NCBI RefSeq assembly: GCF_000445105.1
Contig: NZ_ATDP01000056.1
Location: 27,673-91,672, forward strand
DNA: 64,000 bases
DNA from: Sphingobium lactosutens DS20
GTDB lineage: Bacteria > Pseudomonadota > Alphaproteobacteria > Sphingomonadales > Sphingomonadaceae
Direction: 5' to 3'
How positions within the stretch are numbered: position 1 is the first letter of the stretch; each line of letters starts with the position of its first letter. The notes below the pieces were generated by a model. The model was not told the DNA's origin. It did no database searches and was given only the letters and a program-made list of their open reading frames with translations. Positions 1 to 8,318 of the stretch are shown piece after piece. Made by a program: the position numbers and the translations under genes.

Positions 1-1829
1 GCCACGTGGCTTATGGTGACGCGCAAAGCGTCGAGGTCTTCGCCGAGGGCATGTTCTCGCGAACCTATGCGACGAATAACGCCGGCGCCAACAGCTACGG
101 CTTCAACGCCACGGCCTATCGCATCTTCGGCGACAATGCGTACCTGCCGGCAAATATCCGGGCGGGCATGGCGCCTGGCGACAGCTTCACCATGGGTCGA
201 TGGAACGCGGACCTCGGCATTTATCAAAAGCAGGTTCTGACCAAGGTGTATCGTGGCGTAGTCGGCGCCCGTGGCAAATTGGGCTCAGCCTGGGACTGGG
301 ACGTCTATTATCAGCACGGCACGACCAAGGGCGACTTCACCGGCGGCAACGGCATCATCACGGCCAATCTCTACAATGCCGTCGATGCGGTGGTGAACCC
401 GGCCAATGGCCAGATCGTCTGCCGTTCCACGCTCACCAATCCAGGCAATGGATGCGTGCCGATCAATCTGTTCGGCGTGAATTCGGCGTCGCAGGCGACG
501 AGAGATTATGTGTCGGGTGACCCGTTCGCCTACCAGACGCTCAAGCAGGACGTGGCGGCGGCGACCTTGCGCGGATCGCCTTTCTCGACGGCCGCCGGGC
601 CGGTCCAGTTCGCGCTGGGCTATGAGCATCGGCGCGAAGGCCTCAAGCAGGTGGTGTCGCCCTTGTCGACCATCAGGCAGGATGGAGGCGGCGCACGCGG
701 CTTCCCCGCCAGCCTGATCGGCGTCCAGGGAGGATATTTCCTTGGCAACTCCGCTCCGGCAAATGCGAGCTACAACGTCAATGAGGCCTTTACCGAAGTC
801 CAGGTGCCACTCGCACGGGATCAGGCCTGGGCACATTCGCTGGAATTCAATGCTGCGGGCCGTGTCACGCATTATTCCACGGCCGGCACAGTTTGGACCT
901 ACAAGGTTGGACTGGACTATGCCCCCGTGTCGGACGTCCGCTTCCGCGGCACCCTCTCGCGAGACATTCGGGCGCCCAGCCTTGGAGAGCTTTACCTGCC
1001 GCAGGCTCAGACCATCGCTGCCGTGCTCGATCGTCAGAATAACAATGCGGCCGTTACTGCTACGATCCAGTTGCCCGGCAATCCCAATTTACGTCCGGAA
1101 AAATCCGATACGAAAACGGTCGGTATTGTCCTCACCCCGACCTTCCTGCCAGGGTTTAGCGCCTCGGTCGATTATTACGACATCAAGATCAACGACGCTA
1201 TTGGGCGCTTGTCCAACCAGCTGACGGTCGATCAGTGCGCAGCAGGCAATGCCGATGTGTGCAACCTCATCACCCGCAGCAACGGCGCTATTTCGTTGAT
1301 CTCTACGCCAAATCTCAACCTTGCGACGCTCAAGACGCGTGGTCTGGACGTTGAGGCGAACTATAGCTTTGGTCTGGGCACTCTCTTCGGCGCTCCATCA
1401 AGAGCCTCAATTCGCGCCTTGGGTTCCTATGTGGCGAAGCTTGAGACCACGACGCAGGGGTCCGCGCCGGTGGATCGTGCCGACCAGACCCCGTTCCAGA
1501 CGACGCTGAGCGCTAATTTCGACATCGGACGCTTTTCAGCGCTGCTTCAGGAGCGCCGGGTCGGGCCCCGCGAAATTGACACCACCTATTCCCCATCGTT
1601 CATCGGGCGAAACCGGATCGGCGCCGTGTGGTACACCGATCTCAACATCACCTATCGCCTCGGCGGCGCGCTCGAGGGCGTCGAGATATTCGGCGCAGCT
1701 AATAATCTGTTCGACCGTAATCCTCCCACGGGCAATGTTCCCTATGGTGTCGGAGGCGCGCCGACGCTCGTCCAATTCTATGATGTGGTCGGCCTCTATA
1801 TGACCGGAGGTATTCGCTTCAAATTCTGA
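1..1829 (+). CDS. TonB-dependent receptor, C-terminal part (cut by window edge)
   Basis: This is the C-terminal part of an outer-membrane TonB-dependent receptor, which imports a ligand using energy passed from TonB/ExbBD. The frame is open at the window start, so the signal peptide, TonB box and plug domain lie upstream. About 607 residues of beta-barrel are visible, with the alternating polar/aromatic strands of the family. The segment around residues 360-400 (NPNLRPEKSDTKTVGIVLTP, then DYYDIKINDAIG) matches the conserved barrel of sphingomonad receptors. The chain ends in GGIRFKF, with the terminal Phe needed for BamA-dependent assembly. It heads a co-directional cluster with a secreted protein, a reductase, a ThDP enzyme, an MFS transporter and a MarR regulator, which suggests uptake of the compound that cluster degrades. 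The ligand cannot be told from sequence. Confidence 0.93.
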   Translation, partial: HVAYGDAQSVEVFAEGMFSRTYATNNAGANSYGFNATAYRIFGDNAYLPANIRAGMAPGDSFTMGRWNADLGIYQKQVLTKVYRGVVGARGKLGSAWDWDVYYQHGTTKGDFTGGNGIITANLYNAVDAVVNPANGQIVCRSTLTNPGNGCVPINLFGVNSASQATRDYVSGDPFAYQTLKQDVAAATLRGSPFSTAAGPVQFALGYEHRREGLKQVVSPLSTIRQDGGGARGFPASLIGVQGGYFLGNSAPANASYNVNEAFTEVQVPLARDQAWAHSLEFNAAGRVTHYSTAGTVWTYKVGLDYAPVSDVRFRGTLSRDIRAPSLGELYLPQAQTIAAVLDRQNNNAAVTATIQLPGNPNLRPEKSDTKTVGIVLTPTFLPGFSASVDYYDIKINDAIGRLSNQLTVDQCAAGNADVCNLITRSNGAISLISTPNLNLATLKTRGLDVEANYSFGLGTLFGAPSRASIRALGSYVAKLETTTQGSAPVDRADQTPFQTTLSANFDIGRFSALLQERRVGPREIDTTYSPSFIGRNRIGAVWYTDLNITYRLGGALEGVEIFGAANNLFDRNPPTGNVPYGVGGAPTLVQFYDVVGLYMTGGIRFKF

Positions 1830-1910
1830 GCTTCTTCAGGCGTGGCCGCGACAAGCCTCGTTGCCGCCGCGCCCGAAGATCAAAAAGATACTTGGGACAG
1901 GAGACCTTTC

Positions 1911-2825
1911 ATGAGCAACTCTTTGAAGAAAATGATCGCTGGTTCGCTGCTCGGCTTGAGCGCATTGGGGAGCCAAGGTGCTCTTGCCCAGTCCTGCGAT
2001 CGTGCATGCCTGACTGGCATCATGAACAGTTACCTTGATGCTTTGCCGCTTCATGATCGCACAGCCTTACCGATCGCTGCCAATGCGCGGGAGACCGTTA
2101 ACGGGCGGGAATCGAAGGCTGAGTCCGACTATCTTTGGCAGTTAATCGACGGCGTTCCCTACCGGCAGATTTCGGCCGATCCCACCACAGGTGAAGTTGC
2201 GTTAGTGGGCGTGGTGACTGAAGGCGGCGCGCGCGGCCCTTACTGGCTGCGCCTGAAGGTGCAGAATCGCAAGGTCACGGAGATCGAGCAGATCGTTGGC
2301 GCGCGCACCGCTGGCGGCGTGCCTGGGCTCGCCGCGCCCAATCCCTATTTCGAAGAGGTGTTGCCCAAAGAGAGCCGCTCCACGCGCGAGCAGCTGATCG
2401 CAATCGCCGACAGCTATTTCGAAGGGCTGGAAAAGCATAGCGGTGTCGGCGTGCAGACGGCGCCCAATTGCCGCCGTTTCGAAAACGGTAACCAGACGTC
2501 GCTGAATCCACTCGGCAACAACTGGCCGTGTGACGAGATGGACGATTACGTCTACATGGACAAGATCAAGGAGCGACGTTTCCCGATCGTGGACGTTGAG
2601 CGCGGGGTTGTAGTCGGCGCTATGGTCATCGAGGTTTCTAAACCCAAGGCTCCGGCAGTCCCAATCCCTAATCCTGGAACCGGTCCGAACCCGCAGAGCA
2701 TCCCCTTGTTCAGCCGTCCGCATGACACGATGATTCAGGAGGTCTTCAAGATTTCCAACGGCAAAATTCAGGAAATCAACGTGATCAGGCACGACATGCC
2801 CTATCGTTGGGGCAGCGGGTGGTGA
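1911..2825 (+). CDS. Secreted protein with two tandem NTF2/SnoaL-like (DUF8021-like) repeats
   Basis: A 304-residue exported protein of unknown function. The ATG at 1911 was chosen because a GGAG lies about 8 bases upstream and because a clean signal peptide follows: MSNSLKK, a hydrophobic stretch, then GALAQ before SCDRAC. The mature part appears to hold two copies of one fold. The first (about residues 30-145) has SYLDALPLHD, then RQISADPTTGEVALVGVV, then VTEIEQIV. The second (about 165-300) has DSYFEGLEKHS, then RRFPIVDVERGVVVGAMVIE, then IQEINVIRHDMPYRWGSGW at the C-terminus. The layout resembles NTF2/SnoaL-like and DUF8021 proteins, by recall of the family rather than a search. Four or more cysteines suggest disulfides in the periplasm. 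It sits between the TonB receptor and the cytoplasmic enzymes, so it may act on the substrate in the periplasm; that is inference. Confidence 0.75.
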   Translation: MSNSLKKMIAGSLLGLSALGSQGALAQSCDRACLTGIMNSYLDALPLHDRTALPIAANARETVNGRESKAESDYLWQLIDGVPYRQISADPTTGEVALVGVVTEGGARGPYWLRLKVQNRKVTEIEQIVGARTAGGVPGLAAPNPYFEEVLPKESRSTREQLIAIADSYFEGLEKHSGVGVQTAPNCRRFENGNQTSLNPLGNNWPCDEMDDYVYMDKIKERRFPIVDVERGVVVGAMVIEVSKPKAPAVPIPNPGTGPNPQSIPLFSRPHDTMIQEVFKISNGKIQEINVIRHDMPYRWGSGW

Positions 2826-2874
2826 TCTCCTATTGCAGCTGTATCGACCCAGAAGGGCCAAGGGGCATGCAACC

Positions 2875-3801
2875 ATGAAGGTCGCGGTCGTGGGCGCGGG
2901 CGCTATGGGCATGTTGTTCGGCGGCCGCCTGGCCCGAGCTGGACACGACGTCATGCTGATCGATGTGGACGCCGCCCGCGTCTCTGCGATCGACGCGCAC
3001 GGCGTGACCGAGAATGGCGCCGCCGTGTCATGCCGGGCGTTCCTGCCGGGGACCGCGCCGCGATCTATGGCTGACTTGTTGATCGTCTTCACCAAGGCAA
3101 CACATACCGTGCCCGCCATCCGCCAGAATGCCGCACTGCTGCGCCCTGGGGGCGTGGTGCTGACGGTTCAGAATGGGCTCGGAAATGGCTCAGCCATCGC
3201 GGCGGAGGTTGGAGCGGATCATGTGCTGGTAGGCATTACCAACTGGCCCGCCGATCTCGAGGGGCACGGCGAAATACATGTGAGCGGAAGCGGCATGGTA
3301 AAGCTGTGGAGTTTCGATGGCGAGGATCGCCCCGTCGTTCATTCCATCGCGGATGCGCTGGAGGATGCGGGGCTGAATGCCTCAGCCGAGCCATCGGTCG
3401 ATTCCGCGATCTGGACAAAAGTAATCTTCAACGCGACGCTCAACGGTATTGCCGCGCTCACCGGACTCACGGTGGGCCAAATTGGCGATATCGAACCCAC
3501 ACGCGCACTGGCGATGCGTCTGGTCGCTGAAGGTGTGGCGATTGCCGGGGCGAGCGGGATTACGATCGACGAAGAGGAGGTTCGCTCCTCCGTTGCGTTC
3601 GCTTTGACCCATCATCGCGATCACAAACCGTCTATGCTTCAGGACGTGGAAGCTGGCCGGCGAACCGAAGTCGACGCAATCCAGGGTGCGCTGGTGAATG
3701 CGGCTTATCGCCACGGCATCGCGGTTCCGGCCCTTGAAACCTGCGCAGCCCTGTTGCGGGGTATTGACGCGCGCAACGCGCCCGCCTCGCTTCAACAATG
3801 A
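2875..3801 (+). CDS. 2-dehydropantoate 2-reductase family (PanE/ApbA-like) oxidoreductase
   Basis: An NAD(P)-dependent reductase of the ketopantoate reductase family, 308 residues. The N-terminus MKVAVVGAGAMGMLFGGRLA is the Rossmann GxGxxG nucleotide-binding loop. TVQNGLGN (about residues 97-104) is the family's substrate-side loop. KVIFNATLNGIAALTGLTVG (about 182-201) holds the conserved Lys and Asn of the catalytic site. KPSMLQDVEAGRRTEVDAIQG (about 258-278) is the C-terminal signature helix. An AGGGG-like ribosome site precedes the ATG at 2875. True PanE makes pantoate for coenzyme A. Here the gene lies in a catabolic-looking cluster 38 bp upstream of a ThDP lyase, so it more likely reduces another 2-oxo acid or related carbonyl compound. 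The family call is firm; the substrate is unknown. Confidence 0.88.
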   Translation: MKVAVVGAGAMGMLFGGRLARAGHDVMLIDVDAARVSAIDAHGVTENGAAVSCRAFLPGTAPRSMADLLIVFTKATHTVPAIRQNAALLRPGGVVLTVQNGLGNGSAIAAEVGADHVLVGITNWPADLEGHGEIHVSGSGMVKLWSFDGEDRPVVHSIADALEDAGLNASAEPSVDSAIWTKVIFNATLNGIAALTGLTVGQIGDIEPTRALAMRLVAEGVAIAGASGITIDEEEVRSSVAFALTHHRDHKPSMLQDVEAGRRTEVDAIQGALVNAAYRHGIAVPALETCAALLRGIDARNAPASLQQ

Positions 3802-3839
3802 TTCCCCTGTCTGCTGCCGCATGGCCGCTGGAGTAAAGA

Positions 3840-5540
3840 ATGTATACTAGCGCTACAGCCTTCCTCGAAGCCCTCGTCGAACAGGGGATCACCCACGCGT
3901 TCGTCAATTTGGGCAGTGATCATCCGGGCCTGGTTGAAGCGATTGCAAGAGCGCGGGCTCTGGGCAATCCCGTGCCGCGCATGATTACCTGCCCCAACGA
4001 GATGGTCGCTCTGAGCATGGCCCAGGGCTACGCACAAGTCAGTGGTCAGCCGCAGGCGGTCATCATCCATGTCGAATGCGGGACGCAGGCGCTTGCGGGC
4101 GCTGTTCACAACGTAGCGAAGGGCCGTGTGCCCGTCCTTATTTTCGCTGGCTCCTCACCCTTCACGCAGGAAGGGGAGATGGTCGGTAGCCGCAACGAGT
4201 TCATCCAGTGGATTCAGGATGTCCACGATCAGCGTGGACTGGTCCGTGGTTATATGCGCTACGATAACGAAATTCGTACTGGCGCGAATGTGAAGCAGAT
4301 GGTCCACCGGGCCATGCAGTTCGCTAAATCCGATCCGAAAGGGCCGGTCTATCTGATGATGGCGCGCGAAGTGATGGAGGCGGAATGCGAGCCACGCGAC
4401 ATCGATATGGATCGGTGGCAGCCACTGGAGCCCACCTCACTCGGAGCCAGTAATGCTCGGAAGCTGGTCTGTGCTCTTGCAACCGCCAAACGGCCTTTGA
4501 TCGTTACCTCCTACGTGGGCCGCAACGCTGATGCGGTTGATGCACTGGCCGAATTGAGCATGCGCCTTGGTATTGGGGTCATCGAGTCGGTGCCGAGCTA
4601 CGTCAATCTTCCGCATGACCACCCCATGTATCTCGGCAATTACTGGAATGAGCCGAGCCGCAATATCGCTCTTGCGGAAGCCGACCTTGTCCTTGTGATC
4701 GACAGCGACGTTCCGTGGATTCCTACAAAGAATAGTCCGGCGGACGACGCGCGTGTCTATCATATCGATGTCGATCCCCTGAAGGAACAGATGCCGTTAT
4801 GGTACATCGAGCCCCATGGCAGCTTTCGTGCGGACGCGGGTACCGCTCTGGCGGAGATGCTTCACGCACTAGATGATACTGCCTTGCAGGACACCGACGT
4901 GGAGGAGCGTGCGGCGCATTATCGCGCCATGGCTGCGGAGCGACGGCGCGCGCTGGAAGACAGGGAGCAATCGGGCGGTGGGCTGTCTATCGGCCGGCTC
5001 ATGGCGGCGCTGCGGCAGCATGTGGATGCCAACACGATCCTCCTTAATGAAGGTATCACTAACTATCAGCCTGTCTTCGACCATTTGGCGCCCACGCAAG
5101 CGGGTACGATGTTTGCGAGCGGTGGCGGTTCGCTGGGTTGGAACGGGGGCGCGGCGCTGGGAGCCAAGTTGGCCCGGCCGGATGCGACCGTCGTGGCGGT
5201 GACGGGCGATGGCTCCTACATGTTCACGACACCGTCGAGCGTTCATTGGATTTCCCGCCGATACAATGCGCCCTTCCTACAGGTCGTTCTCAACAATGAC
5301 GGGTGGAACGCGCCGCGACACTCCGCGCTCGCCGTCCACCCCAGCGGCTATGCGAGCCAGGCGGACGATCTCGATCTCAGCTTCTCGCCGGCACCCGATT
5401 ATGGCGGCATCGCAGCTGCCTCTGGCGGGGCAGCATCTTTCGTTATCGACGCCGACAGTGATGTTGATGTGATATTGCACCAGGCGTTTGAAGCGTTGGA
5501 GCAGGGCCTTTCCGTCGTAGTAGAGGCGCGGCTGTCATGA
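3840..5540 (+). CDS. Thiamine-diphosphate-dependent enzyme (acetolactate synthase / benzoylformate decarboxylase-like)
   Basis: A 566-residue ThDP enzyme of the 2-oxo-acid lyase/decarboxylase superfamily. The N-terminal pyrimidine-binding domain (about 1-170) has CPNEMVALSMAQGYA with the activating Glu (E54), and HVECGTQALAGAVHNV. A central domain (about 190-330) follows. The C-terminal pyrophosphate-binding domain holds the metal motif starting at GDGSYMF (about residue 456) and ending at LNNDGWN, the classic GDG to NN spacing. Members cleave or ligate 2-oxo acids (acetolactate, glyoxylate, benzoylformate, oxalyl-CoA), and sequence alone does not separate them. FAD is not required in the decarboxylase branch. 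The stop codon overlaps the start of the next gene, an MFS transporter, by 4 bp, so the two are translationally coupled. This argues that the transporter carries the substrate or product of this enzyme. Confidence 0.9.
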   Translation: MYTSATAFLEALVEQGITHAFVNLGSDHPGLVEAIARARALGNPVPRMITCPNEMVALSMAQGYAQVSGQPQAVIIHVECGTQALAGAVHNVAKGRVPVLIFAGSSPFTQEGEMVGSRNEFIQWIQDVHDQRGLVRGYMRYDNEIRTGANVKQMVHRAMQFAKSDPKGPVYLMMAREVMEAECEPRDIDMDRWQPLEPTSLGASNARKLVCALATAKRPLIVTSYVGRNADAVDALAELSMRLGIGVIESVPSYVNLPHDHPMYLGNYWNEPSRNIALAEADLVLVIDSDVPWIPTKNSPADDARVYHIDVDPLKEQMPLWYIEPHGSFRADAGTALAEMLHALDDTALQDTDVEERAAHYRAMAAERRRALEDREQSGGGLSIGRLMAALRQHVDANTILLNEGITNYQPVFDHLAPTQAGTMFASGGGSLGWNGGAALGAKLARPDATVVAVTGDGSYMFTTPSSVHWISRRYNAPFLQVVLNNDGWNAPRHSALAVHPSGYASQADDLDLSFSPAPDYGGIAAASGGAASFVIDADSDVDVILHQAFEALEQGLSVVVEARLS

Positions 5541-6913
5541 TCCTCAGCGGGGCGGACCCGGTAGGCGGCGATGACCGTGCAACCAACATCGGCGCCCTGA
5601 TTGATAGAGCGCCTTGGAGTCCGTATCAGAAGCTTCTGCTTTGTCTCGTCTCGCTGGCCATTCTGCTGGACGGGTTCGACAATCAGGCGCTCGGGTTTGC
5701 CTTGCCGCATATTCTACGCGACTGGAAATTGGCCAAGGCTGACCTCTCCATGGCGCTTGCCGCTGCGCAGCTCGGGATGTTCTTCGGCGCAATCGGCGGC
5801 GGCCTCATCGGCGACCGGCTCGGACGAAAATCTGCTCTGGTGGGCAGCGTCCTGCTTTTCGGGGTCGCTACTGCGTTGATCGGGCTGGCTGACGGTCCCG
5901 GTACGCTTGCTGCTCTACGCCTTTGCGCCGGTATCGGTCTCGGCGCAGCTTTTCCCAATGTCGCCGCGCTTGCGGCGGAATTCACGCCCGCGAGACGCCG
6001 CAGTCTTGCCGTGGTCATCACCATTGTATGCGTGCCCCTCGGCGGGGTGATTGGCGGCACTGCCGCATCATTTATCATGCCGCTTCTGGGATGGCGCTCG
6101 CTCTTTGTCGGTGCGGGCGCGGTGACGCTTGCGATTTGCGGCCTAATCGTCATCGCATTGCCCGAATCTGTCCGCTTCCTTGCGCGGTCACCCAAAAATG
6201 CCGATCGGGTCGCAGCCATCCTGCGTCGAATGGGCATTGATCCGTCAGACGGCCTGCCTCTGCTGATGTCCGAGGGATGCACCGTTTCAGAGAAGCGGCA
6301 TTCGGAAGGGTCGATCTTTGCATCCAGTCTGAGGCTAGACACACTTCTCCTGTGGACCGCGTTCTTCTTCTCGCTCATGTCCGTCTATGCAGCCTTCAAT
6401 TGGCTTCCTACGCTGCTAGCGGACGACGGTCATGACATCGTGGTTGCCAGCAGAGGACTTGTAGCCTTCAACCTTGGCGGGGTTGTAGCGGCATTGTGCG
6501 GCGGCTGGGCCATCAGTCGTTTCGGCTCGAGGGTGACTATGGTGACGATGGCGTTTGCCGCCATCCTGTCGGCTGTCGCCCTCGCTTTTATGCCGACCGC
6601 CACCCTTTCATTGCCCATGCTCTTCACCTTGCTTGCGCTTGAGGGCGGCTTCATCAACGGCGTGCAGACGACGCTCTATGCGCTTGGATCAGCAATTTAT
6701 CCGACGTCACTTCGCGCATCTGGTGTGGGGGCCGCCACGGGCATCGGCAGGGTTGGCGCAATCGCCAGTTCCTTGCTCGGAGCTATGGTAATTGGCTGGG
6801 GTGCGGCGGCGGGCTTCCATTGGTCAATAGCCATTGTCATGTTCGTAGTCGCTCTTGCTCTACTTGGGATCCGGAACCATGCTCGGCCCGCAGTCGTGAC
6901 TCGCGCATATTGA
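5537..6913 (+). CDS. MFS transporter, aromatic acid:H+ symporter (AAHS)-like
   Basis: A 458-residue major facilitator with 12 predicted membrane helices. The first helix carries LDGFDNQALGFALPHI, the DG(Y/F)D motif typical of the aromatic acid:H+ symporter branch. The loop between helices 2 and 3 has GGLIGDRLGRKSAL, the MFS motif A. GIGLGAAFPNVAALAAEF (helix 4) and GVGAATGIGRVGAI (helix 11) are also typical of the branch. The ATG overlaps the stop of the ThDP enzyme gene by 4 bp. Members import benzoate, protocatechuate, vanillate and similar acids with protons. With a TonB receptor and a MarR regulator nearby, an aromatic or other small organic acid is the likely cargo, but which one is not visible. 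Confidence 0.9.
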   Translation: MILSGADPVGGDDRATNIGALIDRAPWSPYQKLLLCLVSLAILLDGFDNQALGFALPHILRDWKLAKADLSMALAAAQLGMFFGAIGGGLIGDRLGRKSALVGSVLLFGVATALIGLADGPGTLAALRLCAGIGLGAAFPNVAALAAEFTPARRRSLAVVITIVCVPLGGVIGGTAASFIMPLLGWRSLFVGAGAVTLAICGLIVIALPESVRFLARSPKNADRVAAILRRMGIDPSDGLPLLMSEGCTVSEKRHSEGSIFASSLRLDTLLLWTAFFFSLMSVYAAFNWLPTLLADDGHDIVVASRGLVAFNLGGVVAALCGGWAISRFGSRVTMVTMAFAAILSAVALAFMPTATLSLPMLFTLLALEGGFINGVQTTLYALGSAIYPTSLRASGVGAATGIGRVGAIASSLLGAMVIGWGAAAGFHWSIAIVMFVVALALLGIRNHARPAVVTRAY

Positions 6914-6969
6914 GTGCAGTGCAGCGGAAATTTCTCTACCCCTCAGCTTTATGGTACAGCGGCATCAAT

Positions 6970-6984
6970 GGCGTTTGATACGCC
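6970..6984. promoter_or_regulatory. Short palindrome upstream of marR, possible operator
   Basis: GGCGT TTGAT ACGCC is a 5+5 bp inverted repeat with a 5-bp spacer in the 104-bp gap before the MarR-family gene. MarR proteins often bind palindromes of this size in their own promoters, so it is a candidate operator. A palindrome this short can arise by chance. Confidence 0.25.
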
Positions 6985-7017
6985 GCAGAACCGTATCGTT
7001 TAAAGCAAGGTAGATAG

Positions 7018-7512
7018 ATGGACGTCGAACCCTCGGCAGAGCTGAAATATGAAGACGGAGGGGACAGTTCGACGCGGGCTACTGAAGGTCTTGCTAATGT
7101 CATCGGCTACCACCTGCGTCTAGCACAGGAGGCATCGTTCGCAGCCTATGCGCGGCGGGTCGGAGACACCCACATATGGCCCGGCTGGTATTCACTGTTG
7201 CGGATCATCCACGACAATCCAGGCATTAACCAGACAGAGCTCAGTATCGCTGCGGGACGCGACAAATCAACCCTTACAACGTCACTGCGAGAACTGGGCA
7301 AAGCCGGCTTGGTAGTAAAAACGCGGGACGGCAGTGACCGTCGTAATCTTCGACTTTCTTTGAGCGCGAACGGGGAAGAACACCTGGCGCGGCTGGAAAA
7401 TCATGCTTTGGCACATGATGCGGAGATCGATCGTATCGTGGGCAGCAATGAACGCGCGAGATTCCTGGATACTCTGAAACGGCTAGCATCCGAACTAGCG
7501 AACCAATGTTGA
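7018..7512 (+). CDS. MarR family transcriptional regulator
   Basis: A 164-residue winged-helix regulator. The core has WYSLLRIIHDNPGINQTELS (about residues 60-79), then GRDKSTLTTSLRELGKAGLV as the recognition helix, and KTRDGSDRRNLRLSLSANGE as the beta wing with the DxR(S/N)xxR-type signature of MarR proteins. The DNA-binding unit is flanked by N- and C-terminal dimerisation helices. MarR proteins usually repress catabolic or efflux genes and release DNA on binding a small phenolic or organic acid ligand. It lies 104 bp behind the MFS gene on the same strand, and a small palindrome sits in that gap. It is probably the local regulator of the cluster, sensing its substrate; that is inferred from context. 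Confidence 0.9.
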   Translation: MDVEPSAELKYEDGGDSSTRATEGLANVIGYHLRLAQEASFAAYARRVGDTHIWPGWYSLLRIIHDNPGINQTELSIAAGRDKSTLTTSLRELGKAGLVVKTRDGSDRRNLRLSLSANGEEHLARLENHALAHDAEIDRIVGSNERARFLDTLKRLASELANQC

Positions 7513-7572
7513 ACCGCAGTGAGTAAACTGAATGGTGTTAAAGTATTGCTGATTGCTTCCTTACTACTGCAC

Positions 7573-7589
7573 AACCCGCGCGGGTTTTT
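7573..7589 (+). terminator. Probable intrinsic terminator after marR
   Basis: AACCC-GCGC-GGGTT followed by a run of T lies 60 bp past the marR stop. The stem is short (5 bp, GC-rich) with a 4-base loop and a good T tract, consistent with a weak rho-independent terminator closing the cluster. Confidence 0.5.
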
Positions 7590-7681
7590 CATTTAGGGAC
7601 ACAAGTGTTGATTGCCACTGAGATGTGACCCGGGGTTTCCATTGAGAATTGGCTCTGACTCACTTTTGCTGGTGGTTAGCC

Positions 7682-7849
7682 TCATGTTGCCCCTACCAAT
7701 CGGGCCTCGAGCAGATCGAGCTTTGCCCGGCCATACATCTGTCGCTTGATAAGTTTAAGACGCGTGATCTGTCCCTCGGTCTGGCCGTTCGACCATGGTG
7801 AGACGATTGCGTTTCGGACGTAAGCGCCGACGGAAGGTGGCGTTGACGC
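7682..7849 (-). pseudogene. ISL3-family transposase, C-terminal remnant
   Basis: Reading the minus strand from about 7849 down to the TGA at 7684-7682 gives PWSNGQTEGQITRLKLIKRQ, then MYGRAKLDLLEARLVGAT. This is the hallmark C-terminus of ISL3-family DDE transposases, including the last acidic catalytic residue in the NGQTEGQ block. Upstream, the frame hits a stop within about 20 codons, and no DDE core follows, so the gene is a relic. The neighbouring minus-strand fragment is a passenger protein of the same kind of element. Confidence 0.75.
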
Positions 7850-7855
7850 GGCTTG

Positions 7856-8305
7856 TCAGGCTTTCCGGCGTGTCCGCGGCGCCCATTTTTTCGCGAGCGC
7901 TTCCAGCCTTGCCTCGATCAAGGGGATATCGGGCTGGGCGTTGGGATCATGGTCGTCGCCGAGAGTATCGAGCGCTTCTTCATCATATTCATGCTGAGGG
8001 TCGCCGAGCGCTTCGAGCTTTTCGGCATAGCCCCATGGCCCGCCACAGTCCTCCGGCGGGCGCATGCCTACTGCATCGAGGATGAGCGGATATGTCAGGT
8101 GCGGGCTGGCCGCGCTGACGCGCTCGATCTTGACGCTATGCTCGATTTTAGCCCACAAGTCTTGCAAATGTACGGTGGGTTCGATAGAGAGACCCTCCGT
8201 CGAACTCAGGTGACAAGTATCTGTTTTCAGGCGAAAATGTCGATGTGGTACTTTTCGTGGCATTTGGGTCAGTAGTTTCGAATATAGGCTCTGTATATCA
8301 GTCAC
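7856..8305 (-). pseudogene. pRiA4b ORF-3-like / IS1096 passenger TnpR-like protein, C-terminal fragment
   Basis: The open frame codes 149 residues. Only its second half is recognisable: KIEHSVKIERV (about residue 53 on), YPLILDAVGMRPPEDCGGPWGY (two overlapping blocks of the family signature PPEDCGG.WGY) and DDHDPNAQPDIPLIEARL. The N-terminal beta-grasp-like half of the family, which normally opens with an IWRRI-type strand, is missing. The first 50 residues do not look like the family and are probably out-of-context sequence. It abuts the transposase remnant on the same strand. The fragment is most likely non-functional. Confidence 0.7.
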
Positions 8306-8318
8306 TTAGCCGTTGAGT

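Larger units (their letters stand above)
7682..8305 (-). mobile_element. Decayed ISL3/IS1096-like element remnant
   Basis: Two broken pieces lie head to tail on the minus strand: the last 35 or so codons of an ISL3-family transposase (7682-7849) and the C-terminal half of a pRiA4b ORF-3/IS1096 passenger protein (7856-8305). In IS1096-type elements these two gene families occur in one insertion sequence, so the pair is best read as the relic of one element. No terminal inverted repeats were recognised, so the limits given are only those of the coding relics. Confidence 0.6.

Noticed and set aside
7795..8275. Plus-strand frames opposite the transposase and TnpR-like remnants
   Set aside because: The minus strand carries recognisable protein motifs; the plus frames are their complements.
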